This document shows, in pieces, positions 34,762 to 45,845 of a DNA stretch of 64,000 nucleotides. Each line of letters opens with the position of its first letter. Position 1 is the stretch's first letter. A model generated the notes under the pieces. It ran no database searches. It was not told the origin of the DNA and saw only the letters and a program-made list of their open reading frames with translations. A program made the translations under genes and the position numbers. This DNA is from Ambrosia x helenae (lineage: Eukaryota; Streptophyta; Magnoliopsida; Asterales; Asteraceae): positions 29,198,310 through 29,262,309 of the forward strand of contig CM061233.1 of the NCBI GenBank assembly GCA_030844895.1, in the 5' to 3' direction.

Positions 34762-36890
34762 TCAAGGCGGGCCGTGGGTGATGTGATGAATGGACTTAAG
34801 AGAACCAGTTTTAGAACGGGTCGTCATTGGGTGAGAGGACGCTGGACGGGTCGTAGGCTGACCTACTCCGATAGGAGCAGAAGCAGCCGTGGAAGGGACA
34901 GAAGCTGTGGGAGCGGGCTGTTGCTGCTGCTGGGTCGCGGCAGCCGGAGGTTGTTGTGGATGGGAACTTTGTTTAGGCCGGCGGGTATAGGTGATAGGAT
35001 AAGGAGAAACGGAGGTCGGGGCATGGGATTGAGTAGGTGGCAGGTTGTTCGTGGTCGGTGTACGAATAGGGGACCGGGTAAAGGAAAAGCCTGGTGGTGG
35101 GTTGTCATCAAGGAAATTATATGAGTTAATGGGCATGGGTAAGGAGAAAGGGAAGGAGGCCTCATCGAATGTGACGTGGCGTGAGATGGTGACTTTGCCC
35201 GTGTTGGGATCGAAGCAACGGTATCCACGAAAATCCGGTGGATATCCAAGGAAAATGCACCGAATGGAGCGGGTGTGTAATTTATGGTGTTGGGTTGCCG
35301 AAGTGTTTGGATAGCAGGCGTACCCAAACACTCGTAGGTGATCATAGGTGGGATGGCGGAGGTAGAGGGCAAAGGTAGGTGTAAAAAAGTTGAGCCGTTT
35401 TGTGGGGAGTATGTTATGTAGGTAGGCAGCGGTGTGTAATGCTTCGACCCAAAAAGATGGTGGGAGATGGGCATGGATTAAAAGTGAGCGAATGATGTCA
35501 TTGAGACGATGTATCATCCATTCTGCACGGCCATTCTATGATGATGTTTGTGGGCATGAAAAACGAAATAAAAGGCCGTGTTGGGTGGCAAAGGTTTTGA
35601 AGGCGTTATTGTCAAACTCGCCCCCAAGGTCACACTGAAAAGTTTTTATATTTCTGTTGAATTGTGTGGCAATAAGGCGGTGAAATTTAACAAAGGTTGG
35701 GAAGGTTTCGGATTTATATTTTAATGGGTATACCCAGATAAAGTGTGTATAATTATCAATTAGAACCATGTAATATTTGTACCCAGATTTACTGAGCACT
35801 GGTGATGTCCATAAGTCACAATGGATGATTTTAAATGGGGCAAATGTAAAAGACGATGATGCATAAAAGGGTAAACGTTTACTATTTGATAATTGACACG
35901 AATGACAAAAAAGATGAAGTTTTAGTTTTATTACATGGAAAATTAAAAGTACGAAAAAGAACATCTAAAACTTGAGCGCCGGGGTGGCCAAGATGATCGT
36001 GCCATGTCCGAGAAGGAGTGGTGAGAAAGTTGGCTTGGACAGGAAGTTCAGGTTTGGTGATAGGATAGAGATCCCCAGTGCTATTGTGGTGGGATAGGAG
36101 GCGCCCGGTGAGAAGGTCCTTCAAAGAGAACCAAAAGGGTTAAATTCAATTGAAACATTATTATCACGAGTAAAACGACGAACTGAAATTAACTTTTTAA
36201 TGATTTGTGGACAGTGTAATATATTAGGTAGGACATAGGTGCGGTTGGGAAGGTACTGGTAACCTGTTCCAGACCCATGAATTGGTAAAGACGCGCCGTT
36301 ACCAACTAAAAGTTTACTACAAAAAGGAAAAGAGTCGGGTTTTTCAATCATACCTTGATCATCAGTGGCGTGACCACCTGCGCTAGAATCCATGATTGTA
36401 TTTGGATCATAACTGAGGTTCATTGAACTCATAACAGCCCCAATATCCGAGGGACAAAGTGCATTATAGGCTGCTTGTGAGCCCGTAACTGCTGGGCTGA
36501 ACTGCTGTTGATGTACGCTGAATCCAGGAGGGACTGAAGGGCTGAACTGTTGCTGATCGGGGCTGAATTGCTGCTGATTTGTACCAGCTGGATGTGGTGG
36601 GGCCGAAGGATATTGGTTTGGTGGTGTGGTTGTGTGATGGGCTGAAGGTTGAGTCGGGTTCTGCTGAAAAGAGTTGTTGGGCTGAAAAGATGGTTGGGTT
36701 GGATAGGGACATGGTGGGGTATTCCACCAGGCCCATTGAGGGTAAGATTGTTGTTGAGGAGCCCAAGAAGAATTGTAGGTCTGCTGGCCTCGGCCCAAGC
36801 TGCGTCCGCGACCACCCTTGTAGGAGCGGCCACGTCCCCGGCCCCAGCCACCACGATAGTAGGTGGCTACGTTTGGAGGCTGCTGGTTGG
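34762..36890 (-). pseudogene. Copia protease remnant and integrase
   Basis: After a Gln/Pro-rich linker the protease site reads IMDSSAGGHAT, so the catalytic DSG is changed to DSS. Integrase follows: zinc-binding WHDHLGHPGAQVLD plus CHSCQLSNSKRLPF, then catalytic-core Asp in IHCDLWTSP, the second in FQCDLGGEFDNNAF and the Glu in a GRAEW motif near 35520. A stop (near 35536) and several frame changes (near 35900 and 36124) interrupt it. The C-terminal GKVTISRHVTFDEASFPF block is present and the frame ends in a Pro/Gln/Ser-rich tail at 34762, where the deletion of reverse transcriptase begins. Confidence 0.88.
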
Positions 36891-36956
36891 CGGTATAAGT
36901 GTGGGTTGGGTATGGGTTTTGGTTATTATGTGAGGGTGGGTGTTGGGATTGATTAA

Positions 36957-37745
36957 TTAAACAGAAGTAGTGGATTTTTGTCGAGCCTCAAGACGGATTA
37001 CCTTATCATTCAACATATTCCTGGCTGAATCCCAGTCTGCATTATTTGCGTTGATCAACGAAGCAGTAGTATCAAACTCAGCACGAAGGCCACGTACGAT
37101 TTGTAGAACAAGGCGGTCTTCGGTGACTGGGTGGTCCACATCTTCGAGTTGATTAGCAAGGTCCTTCAATTGTTGGCAGTAGTCGTCCAAAGACGAGCAG
37201 GCGGAAAGCGTCAGGTTGCAGAATTTGGTTTCTAAGGAACCCACGCGTGCCTTTTTGTTACTTAAGAACTTCTTTTCTAGTTTCACTCATGCAGCGCGGG
37301 CAGTGGATTCGTTCTCCAATACGCCTCGAAAGAGGTCATTAGAGAATGTGCTATATATCCATTGAAGAACAAGCGCGTCCAATTCCATCCAGTTGGCGTA
37401 CTCCGGGGAGTTGATTTCGGGTGAGGGTGTATTATCTATATGATTAAGAACTTGATACCCCGTAGCATGTAGATGAAAAAGTTTTACCCAAGCACTGTAG
37501 GTAACTTTCATGCCATCCAAGGTTCGTATTTTACTTTGGATGCTAGTGACCGAGTATGCGGGGTGTAGGGTTTGTTTGGTGGCAGAATCTGAAGTTCCTT
37601 GCTGGGTAGGTTTGTCATCTTTGGCCATTGAAAGCTGTTCGAAAACAGTATAATCAGAGAGGACAGAGTACGGCGATGATGTTGTGAAAGCCGAAGCTAG
37701 GAGATGATCGGAAAATAAAAGAAACCGATTAGGTTTAAAAGCCAA
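36957..37745 (-). pseudogene. Copia gag region
   Basis: The minus-strand frame holds MAKDDKPTQQ from about 37628, then the Copia gag domain: VTYSAWVKLFHLHATGYQVL, WMELDALVLQWIYSTFSNDL and LTLSACSSLDDYCQQLKDLA. It belongs to the UBN2/retrotran_gag type. A TGA at about 37287 interrupts it where this family has Trp, and a one-base frame change near 36960 separates it from the Arg/Gly-rich segment (GGWGRGRGRSYKGGRGRS). No CCHC zinc knuckle is seen; the RG-rich stretch may replace its RNA-binding role. Confidence 0.85.
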
Positions 37746-38014
37746 GGCTCTGATACCATAAAAGTGCTTATGGTTCTTATTATTGAATGAATGAAATTAC
37801 AAAGGAGAGGATCATATTTATAGATCCCAAGAATAACAAACCCTAGCACAATAAATGGAAAGAGATAATTCTAGAACAAAGATAATATCTATCTCTAAAT
37901 ATATGTATAAATCAAATAATAATATCCGCTAATATCCACCTCATCACCCACGTTTTCTTTTATTTAAATTATACGTAGACACACAAATAAACTTTTTTTT
38001 TTTATATTTAGTGA

Positions 38015-38072
38015 CTAGTTTTTATCCCGGGAGCGTCCCGGGTTGAAATATCTAATATAACATAATAAAATA

Positions 38073-38118
<46 letters not shown>

Positions 38119-38833
38119 TTAAACAAATCTCTGCCATAAGTTATCATATTCAAATATAAAAAAAAACGAATCTCTGCGCCGGGGTATAAATCTAGTGCCA
38201 TTACAAATGAATTCGGAAGTTTGTAATCGATCATTCTAAAAAGAACTAACATGAAATAAGAAAAAAAAAAGTTAATTATTGAAATATTAAACACATTAGT
38301 CTAAGGGTTATGTGATGCGTTAAAAAATTCATGGGTATATGATCGGGTATGTAGTTCGGGTATTTGGGTATGTTGTTTCGGGTAATCGGGTCGGTATCAC
38401 CTAATCCCAGACCCGACCCAAACCCACAACTTTTTTAAACTAATTCAAACCCGACATAATACCTGTCGGGTTACAAAAAATAGTCATTTTTTTTCTCCGA
38501 TTTTTATATAGCACTATGGTACTCGTTGGAAAGATAATAAAACACTCGTTAATTTGGTGTAATATTCTTCTTTAAAAAATCTCGTATATAAAAGATATTA
38601 ACGCTTAAAAGTTATTGGAGGAAACACGAGAGATAAAATAATAAAGGTTTAATATTTAGATTTAGTATATTAGGTATTTAATAGATTAGATTAAAGATTA
38701 TAATAGATTAGGTTAAATCATATTTATTTCTTTTTTTAATTGGTTTAGAGTTGGCACATCACATCCTATGTGGCATCTCTCAAAGGAGAGATTACATAAG
38801 AGCATGACATGTACGATTAATCCCTTTGCAATA

Positions 38834-38864
<31 letters not shown>

Positions 38865-38879
38865 AGATATAGATATAGA
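38015..38879 (-). mobile_element. Probable non-autonomous Helitron (minus strand)
   Basis: On the minus strand the 5' end would be A^TCTATATCTATATC (38879 downward) and the 3' end shows a hairpin CCCGGGACGCTCCCGGG (38026-38042 region) followed by CTAG^T at 38018-38014. It contains a TTA microsatellite (38072-38118) and degenerate TCGGGTA repeats (38335-38470). The 5' end is microsatellite-like, so that border is less certain than the 3' end. Confidence 0.55.
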
Positions 38880-40417
38880 TTAAAGTACACGCATGGAGTC
38901 AACCATAATTTGAATCGGACTGGTCCGCTGTAGTAGCGGATGGACCCAAGCAATTCAAAGCCCTATGCTATTTTCTTGTTGTCTTGTCCGTCTAATCCCA
39001 CCGGACAGTCCGGTGAGTTACCATTGTGGATGCTTTTAAAAACATGTCTTCATCATCGTATGTGTTTTCTTATATTTAAGTATTTAATATACTTTTTGAA
39101 CGGTACAAAATTCAAAATACCCCTAAAGAGAAGCAGTATGAGATTTGTTGAAAACACAACAAATATTTAAAATCTCTCCGGCTTATGCCAGCAAATAAAT
39201 TAACAAATTATAGTCATACTTGTAAATGCTCAAAAACATTTTTAATTTACACTTGTCTCGGAAATATTGGATTTTATAAACAAAGTCAAAAAGTAGTTAT
39301 GGATTTTCTATTTGAAGGTCAACATCTGGATGTGATGTGTACGTACGTGGATGATCATATTGATAGAGAATATATTAATGTTATCTTCTCCCTCGACCAA
39401 CGCCTACGTATGTGTAGCAACTCTTGGGTTTTAAGAAAATATTACTTCATATTTAATTCACTTTATATATTTGTATCTGTCAACTTATGGTGTATTTAAT
39501 CTCATTTTTTATGTTATGGGGTCAACAGACGAAGAAAAGTCAAAGTTGCAAAAAAAGAATGCGGTCGACATCAAGTGGTCGGCTGACATTATTTAATCGG
39601 TAGGGGGAAGATATCTTGCTATTAACATATATGTTTAAACCTAACCAACTCCATCATACGTATAGTATAAAAATATACTTTTGCAAATTCATCCTATTAT
39701 TAGAATTATTCACTCATTACTTAGATGATATAGTGTATAAACATGTGATATAATTAAATTCTAAAGTCAATGCTCATATGTTTATCATATATATTTAATT
39801 AAAAGTACCTAACGTCTAAAAATGATGAAAAAAAACCAAGATTTGATGGATGAAAGAAAATTTGGTGGTGGGTTGTTGGGAAATAGTGGAGGCGATGGTG
39901 TTGGAGGTGGCGGTGGCAATGTGGCCCGTAATGGATGCTGGTGGAAGTGGCTGTGACGTACGTCAAGAGTGATGCATGCCGTAGATGTAGCGGTTACAGT
40001 GGCTATGGTGAAGAAGGAGATTACAAATCTTTTAAGTGGTACTATCAAGACAGAATTTAGAAGTCATTTACTTGACATAATGTAATACAAATTAATTTCC
40101 TTCATTATTTAATCAAATATGATATCTCTTAAATTCGAACTTAACTTTTAACGAATTATACAAACTAGATAGGTAATGGTGGTAGGGATGTTCATTGAGA
40201 TTGCTTTAAATTCCACCAATCTTACACTTTCACCCATTTTTTTAGAAACGGGTTCATATCAACCGGTAGACAATCAGTTGAACAATCTGGTACAACTAGT
40301 TAAATCGCCCGGTTTCAAATCACTTTTTTTTCTCAACTACTCTAAAACACTGCCTTACAACATTATTATTTTTATTTAAAATAAATTGTATGGGAGGGAT
40401 GTTCAATGAAATTGCTC
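38880..40417. other. AT-rich spacer
   Basis: Open frames at 38940-39170, 39185-39499 and 40176-40379 have no domain character. A purine-rich GGTGG stretch lies at 39860-39950. Nothing supported. Confidence 0.4.
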
Positions 40418-40564
40418 TTAGATATCCTTCTTGGCATTTTCCTTCGCAGCATTTTCCTTTGGATCTTTGAACCATTCATGGGCAAGAAGAGAAAATTTCG
40501 GTATAAAGTACCTTAACATACAAAGAGTAAGAAGCAACAGCATGATGCCAAGTGTAATTGACAT
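40418..40564 (-). CDS. Possible small membrane protein (48 aa), hypothetical
   Basis: The minus-strand ATG at 40562-40564 opens 48 codons ending at TAA 40418-40420. The product begins with a hydrophobic segment (residues 3-20, SITLGIMLLLLTLCML) that could be a signal anchor. A charged tail follows with a repeated KENAAKENAKK pattern. Nothing conserved is recognised and no promoter was identified. It could be a real micro-ORF or a fragment of a dead gene. Confidence 0.25.
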   Translation of the reverse strand: MSITLGIMLLLLTLCMLRYFIPKFSLLAHEWFKDPKENAAKENAKKDI

Positions 40565-40973
40565 CTAACTAACAGTTAAAATTCCCAACCACGTTCTAAT
40601 TCAATCTAAGGGTATTTTAGACATTTAAACCACATATTTAATCATGTTCTAATTGTAGCAACGATTTTGTATCCCTGTTTTACGTAAATTCAAATTCAAA
40701 TAAAAACTAACAACAGGTTCTACTAGCAATTTTGTCATGCTATGTTTTTCTTCAATTCATTGTATGCTCTGTTTTTCTCTAAATCACCACTGAAAGCAAA
40801 CCAAGCAAAATCCACCATTCCTACATGATCTCATTATTCCCAAAACAATATGATTACTGAATAACACATCTTAATTTGACAAAAGTCATCCTTTGTTTTT
40901 CTGACACGAATTTCTTTTCATGGGGATACAAGGTAAAAATATTTTTCAGTTAAAAAAATGGTGCGTTTACAAT

Positions 40974-41110
40974 TTACAATGTGTGTTTTTATTCATTGAA
41001 ATGTGCATTTTTCATTTATAGCATGCATTTTATTCATTTATAGCGTGCGTTTTATTCATTTATAATGTGTTTTTTTATTCATTTATAACATGTGTTTTCT
41101 TCATTTAGAC
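40974..41110 (+). repeat. Short tandem repeat, about 23-bp unit
   Basis: Units like GTGCGTTTTATTCATTTATA repeat about six times with substitutions; two more copies lie at 41768-41822. The intervening 41110-41770 is AT-rich with long T/A runs and no gene. Confidence 0.7.
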
Positions 41111-42102
41111 CAAACGTAATGGGGCGTTTTTGGGACTTGAAGTCATGGAAAACGCCACCCTACACCACCCCTACGAGTGTTTTCAAGGCTTGAAGTGCCA
41201 AAGGCGTTTTGTGTATGACGCCTGTTGCTCACACATTCTTACATAATTCACCTCCACTTCATTTATGTGTATTTCGCAGCCAACCCTTTTTATCGAAGTT
41301 CTGGAAAAAAATATGTCGGATGTTTAATAAATATACAGGTGAACAAATGAAGAAGATGATGGTATGTGTTTAAAATCAATATTTTATTTATTTAACTCTT
41401 TCTCTTTTGTTTTGTTTATTATTTTTCTAAATTTTTTCGTACCTAAGTTTTTTAGTCAATATAAAATCTAGAAAACTCTTTTTTTTTTTTTTTTTACTTT
41501 ATTAAGTATAGATTGTAACTCTAAGTTAAGATTTTTTTTTTTTTAATTTTCATATGAAGTTTTTTATACTTTATTAATTATTTATTAATATTAATTGTTG
41601 ATTGTAGTTCCAGATATTTAAGATTTAAAAAAAAAAAATAGGTAATTATTGGGGGGCATGAAATGGGCTTGAATCATTACACACATTTTTGCCTCAAAAA
41701 GCCTCTGCTGATGTGGCGTTCACATAGCGGAAAACACTCTTTAAGGGCTTAAACCATTACTCATGGTCTTATAACATGGGTTTTATTCATTTATAACGTG
41801 TGTTTTTCAATCATTTATAGACACATATGATTCGTCTTCTCTTTCATCAACTGATTAGTTGAAACCTTTTTATGTTGTAGATATTGTTTAATGAGTAAGA
41901 TCAAATATTACATGATTTTATGTTTCATAGCCATAATACTTTGTAATCAAATTAGTTAGTGAATCATGCTCTGTTTTTTCATTACAAAACAGAGCATATC
42001 CAAGGTCATTTTTTTTCCGATCATAAAATTGATTAACAAGAAAAGGCGACGCAAATTGAATTGAATTGAAATTTGATTTTGCAATTGGACGATGATACCC
42101 TT

Positions 42103-42889
42103 ACCTGTGTTTGTTAAGGAAATAACATGTTCATGTTTGTGTTTGTTTGTTAAGGAAATAATGTGTTCACGAACTGTTCATGAACCCCTTATCGAACGAG
42201 ATTTTCTGTTCGTGTTTATTTTCTAAGGAGATGAACGTGTTCATTTTCTTTTGTGTTTATTTGTTAAATTAAGGTATCGGGAAAAAGCGAAAACAAACAA
42301 ACACAAATGAATGTAAACCAACACAAACAAGCATGCATGAACAAAACTAGGGACAAACTAACACATATTAAATTTCAAGTAAAATTATCATTTTTATCAC
42401 ATACATCGTCACCAAAATATACTAACCCAATTACAAAAAATACTTGATATAATCTTGTTCACATAATTACCATAACATAATGTCTCATAAAAATATAAAA
42501 TTATCATATTTAACTTGGAATCCTTATTTAATCTACCCAAAATAATAGTTAATCAAAATAGGTGAATTAATATTAATATGTGATACACTAATATATATGA
42601 AATAATCTATAATGAGAAATTGAAGTACTTAAATTAAAAATAAAAAGTTAGAAACTCTAATGAACTATCAAACACTAACAAACATAAACGAACACGTTAT
42701 CAAACGTTCACGAACATAAACGAACGAACGCGGCCTCTATTCATGTTTGTTTGTTTAAATAAACGAACAAATTTTTTTGTTTGTGTTCGTTGATCATTTA
42801 TTAAACGAACGAACACAAACGAACTTCCCGCCGAACAATTCACGAACTGTTTGCCGAACGTTTGGTTTGTTTAGAGCCCTACCTGTGTT
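42103..42889. mobile_element. Degraded hAT-like MITE with CGAACA/TGTTCG repeats
   Basis: ACCTGTGTT flanks the segment at 42103-42111 and 42881-42889. The right part ends in AACGTTTGGTTTGTTTAGAGCCCT, similar to the right terminus of the element at 61807-62699 (AACGTTTGGTTCGTTTACAGGCCTA). Both are built of CGAACA/TGTTCG repeats. The left terminal repeat is no longer recognisable. Confidence 0.55.
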
Positions 42890-43383
42890 AAACCGTTTTC
42901 GTTTTTCTTAAATATTAAGATCGTGTCACCGCGTTATATTTAACCCTAATCTAAGGCTTACTTTTCTTCTCATGCTTTGTAGGTTAAGGCTCATTTGTAC
43001 ATTATCCTTCCTCCAAAAAGAGAACCATCATCATCATCATACTCAGTTAATCCCACCAATAGCAAAGCTAAGGTAAGGTCTGAGGAGGGTAAGATGTAGA
43101 CAGCCTTACCTCATGCATACTAATTAGATATACTATCTTAATTAAAGTGTTAGTTTTCTTCAATTAGTGATAAGATTCTTTTTATGATCGGGAAGTATCG
43201 TCCATAACCCATTAAAAGAACATTGTTCTTATTCCTAATTTCCAACTTTCTAAGATCGCTTACACAATAACTGATTTTACATTTTTACTTGTGTTCAAGG
43301 TTCTACGAGTAAAGAAGATTTCATATTCTATGTTTGCATGAAGTTGCTTCCTTACTCGTATACTTATTTAGTTACTAGCGGCA

Positions 43384-43640
43384 CTACAAAGAATTGGAGA
43401 AGTAGCGACGACAAATGTCGTTGGTAAAACCGGTAATTTTCGCTGGTAAAGGTATTAGCGAGGATTGGTCGTCAGTAATTGGTCGCTGGTATTGCTCTGT
43501 CGTTCTTGCTTCAGTTGTCGTCGCAAAATGTGTCGCTGGTATTGACCCTGCATTATTAGCGGCAACACGTTGACCTTTAGCGACGTTGGAGAGATGAATA
43601 TCACAATGACTGAGGAAGAAATTCACTGTCACACAGACTT
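43384..43640. repeat. CACTA-like terminus with GTCGCTGGT subterminal repeats
   Basis: CACTACAAAGAATTGGAGAA is followed by variants of AGCGACGAC and GTCGCTGGTA in both orientations, the style of a CACTA 5' end. No inverted partner is seen. The first 20 bases recur at 44405-44424 as part of a local duplication. Confidence 0.55.
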
Positions 43641-43706
43641 TTGGGTTCCTTAACTATTTTCTTGGATATAAATAGTTATATGTCCAGATGATTAAGAAGC
43701 TAGGAT

Positions 43707-44317
43707 TAGGGGTGTTCAGAAATACCGAAAACCAAATAAAAATCGTAAACCGAATCATAACTTCAACCGAAAAAACTGTTACGAACAATGAATTTGGTGT
43801 TTGGTTTGGTTTTAACCGAAACCGAATTGCTAACCGAATAAACCGGTAAACTAATTAGTTATTAAATAAAACTAATAAGTCATATATTATATATAAGCCC
43901 AAATATTAAATGTAAGCCCAACAAAAAATAAATCCCAATTATTTCTATGATGTTTGTGTTTGTGTTAGGAATATTTTCCGGATTTGTTTGTTTTATTTTG
44001 TTTTTAAATTTTCTTTTACAATATATTGCGAGGTTTGATTTTTTGGTTTATATTAATTGCTAACTTTCTATTCGGATTTTGAAACACAAATGTATATAAG
44101 TTAGAGAAGAAAAACCTTTGGTTCAATTTGGTTGAAATCGGTTTGTTTGGTTTTAAAACGAAACCAAACCGAAATCAATTTGTTTGAATTTGGTTCGGTT
44201 TACATATTCCTAATTTGAGTTGGTTTGATTTTTGGTTTGGGGTACAAAACTTTGAAAACTGATTAAACCAAACCGAATAAACAAGTAAACTGTAAACCGA
44301 ACCGATGAACACCCATG
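43707..44317. mobile_element. hAT-type MITE (8-bp TSD GCTAGGAT)
   Basis: The 611-bp insert starts TAGGGGTGTTCA and ends TGAACACCCATG, short inverted ends. GCTAGGAT flanks it at 43699-43706 and 44318-44325. Its body is built of ACCGAA/TTCGGT-type repeats. Eight-base duplications with such ends are typical of hAT elements. No transposase. Confidence 0.85.
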
Positions 44318-44430
44318 GCTAGGATACTTGTATTAATTGAATAACCATTTTGTATAACTAAAAATGATATTTTTAATAGGTTGTAGAATAACCTCCCTTG
44401 ACATCCACTACAAAGAATTGGAGAAAGTGT

Positions 44431-44438
44431 TATTCAAA
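44431..44438. repeat. Candidate target duplication of the MULE (TATTCAAA), left copy
   Basis: TATTCAAA occurs here and at 51876-51883. Sequence right of the second copy (AATAGTTATATG...) is homologous to the upstream duplicate at 43674 onward, which supports the border independently. Confidence 0.65.
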
Positions 44439-44480
44439 GGCTCCCACTATTTGCACAAGGTTAAATTTTATTCACACAAT

Positions 44481-44940
44481 CCTCTACGGCCCGTAGAGCC
44501 CTCTACGGGTCGTAGAGCCCATTTTTTACTTCTTCTACGAGCCGTAGAGGCCTCTACGGCTCGTAGGTAATCATTACCAATGATTGGCAATCATACAATC
44601 ATTGGTAATGATTACCTACGAGCCGTAGAGGCCTCTACGGCTCGTAGAAGAAGTCTTATTAATTTTTGAGAATGAAGAAGGAAGAGATGGATGTTTGATG
44701 ATGCCTACGGCCCGTAGAGGCCTCTACGGGTCGTAGACAAAAAAAAAAACAAAAACCGTTTGGGACGAGGTTCGATCTTAGGCACATTATCACACAAACA
44801 CACACAAAGTCTTATTTCGTATATGGGGACCATCTGGGCTACCAGTTCGCTGGTTTCTTAGTTGGAAAGTTTTAATATAACATAAACCAGTCTTAGGCAC
44901 CCTCTACGGCCCGTAGAGGCCTCTACGACCCGTAGAGAGG
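44481..44940. repeat. Left palindrome array of the MULE
   Basis: Seven or more units of the form CTACGGCCCGTAGAGG and its inverse, often joined as a full palindrome, occur at 44481-44517, 44534-44565, 44617-44648, 44704-44737 and 44900-44938. Bases differ mostly at the central two positions (CC, GC, GT, AC), as if the pairing is maintained. Confidence 0.9.
44528..44654. repeat. Perfect 59-bp inverted repeat with 9-base loop
   Basis: Arms 44528-44586 and 44596-44654 are exact inverse complements around GCAATCATA. Each arm contains the 32-base self-palindrome built of CTACGAGCCGTAGAGG and its complement, so cruciform and nested hairpin forms are both possible. Confidence 0.93.
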
Positions 44941-45202
44941 GTTTTTTTTTTTTTAAATCATTTTAATTAAGTAATAATTAATCCCGAGCGTGTAATACAT
45001 TAACACAAGCATGTAAAACATTAATACAAATTTATAAAATAAATTTTAATTGTTTAATTTTTTTAGTTTTTTAATGTCGTCTCGATAAGCGTGTAAAACA
45101 TAAACACAAACGTTTATATAACCAAACGATAAAACTAAACGTTAAAACATTTACACAAGCGTTCAAAATAAAAATTGTTTAAAACATTTACAAATCAGAA
45201 AA

Positions 45203-45768
45203 TCATAAGTCAAAAGAACTGTCATCAGGCGTCGGCGACGGCTGCGGCTGCAGCTGCGAGGTCCCGGGCTGCAGCGAGGAGGTACCGGACTCATGCTGGG
45301 TCTGCTGCGTGATGGGCCCTAAAGTCGGTGGGAGACGAGTCTGCATGCCCAGCTGGCGATAGATATCCTGCTGGCCAGCAATCATCCAGCGCATCGCCTC
45401 ATCATGCCGATCACGCCACTGACGCATCTCTACCTCCTGCTGCTGACGCCACGCACGCATCTCGACAGCCTCCTCGGCAGCCGCACGTACGTCCGCCCTA
45501 ACATCAGCAGGCAACCTGAGAGAGTGATAAACGCGCGCTGGTATCTGCACGTCCTCAGGCTGCTGCTGAGGCATCTCGACGTCCCTAAGACCGCCCCCCT
45601 CCTGCTCATGCACAAACTGCAACCCGACCTCCACAACATCACCTGCAATGGATAACAATAAATAATTAATAAATAATAATAATATTCCAGGATTTTATAA
45701 AAAAAATTGGCCAGAGTTTCCCCTGTTTTAGGCAAACCAGACAACACAAGTTGTCTACAAGTTTCCCA

Positions 45769-45845
<77 letters not shown>

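Larger units (their letters stand above)
34306..37934 (-). mobile_element. Ty1/Copia retrotransposon lacking reverse transcriptase, very young insertion
   Basis: LTRs of 176 bp (34306-34481 and 37759-37934) differ at one base only. The duplication TCCAC occurs at 34301-34305 and 37935-37939. On the minus strand the LTR begins TATTAGCGG and ends GCACTTTTA, a non-canonical TA...TA. A tRNA-Met primer site (minus TGGTATCAGAGCC) abuts the 5' LTR at 37746-37758, and a purine tract (CTGTGGGGGGC) abuts the 3' LTR at 34482-34492. Gag, degenerate protease, integrase and the end of RNase H are present in order; nearly all of reverse transcriptase is deleted. A TATA-like box lies in each LTR (minus TCTATAAATATG, about 34364-34375). 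Confidence 0.95.

Noticed and set aside
34774..35314. Plus-strand open frames over the Copia element
   Set aside because: They are shadows of the minus-strand integrase frame, Arg/Gly-rich only because the opposite strand is Pro/Gln/Ser-rich.
38940..39499. Two adjacent plus-strand ORFs as a small gene
   Set aside because: No start context, splice logic or recognisable motif; composition matches surrounding noise.
44405..44424. A CACTA terminus starting at 44405
   Set aside because: Only 20 bases match the terminus at 43384 and the rest is explained by the local duplication plus the MULE insertion.
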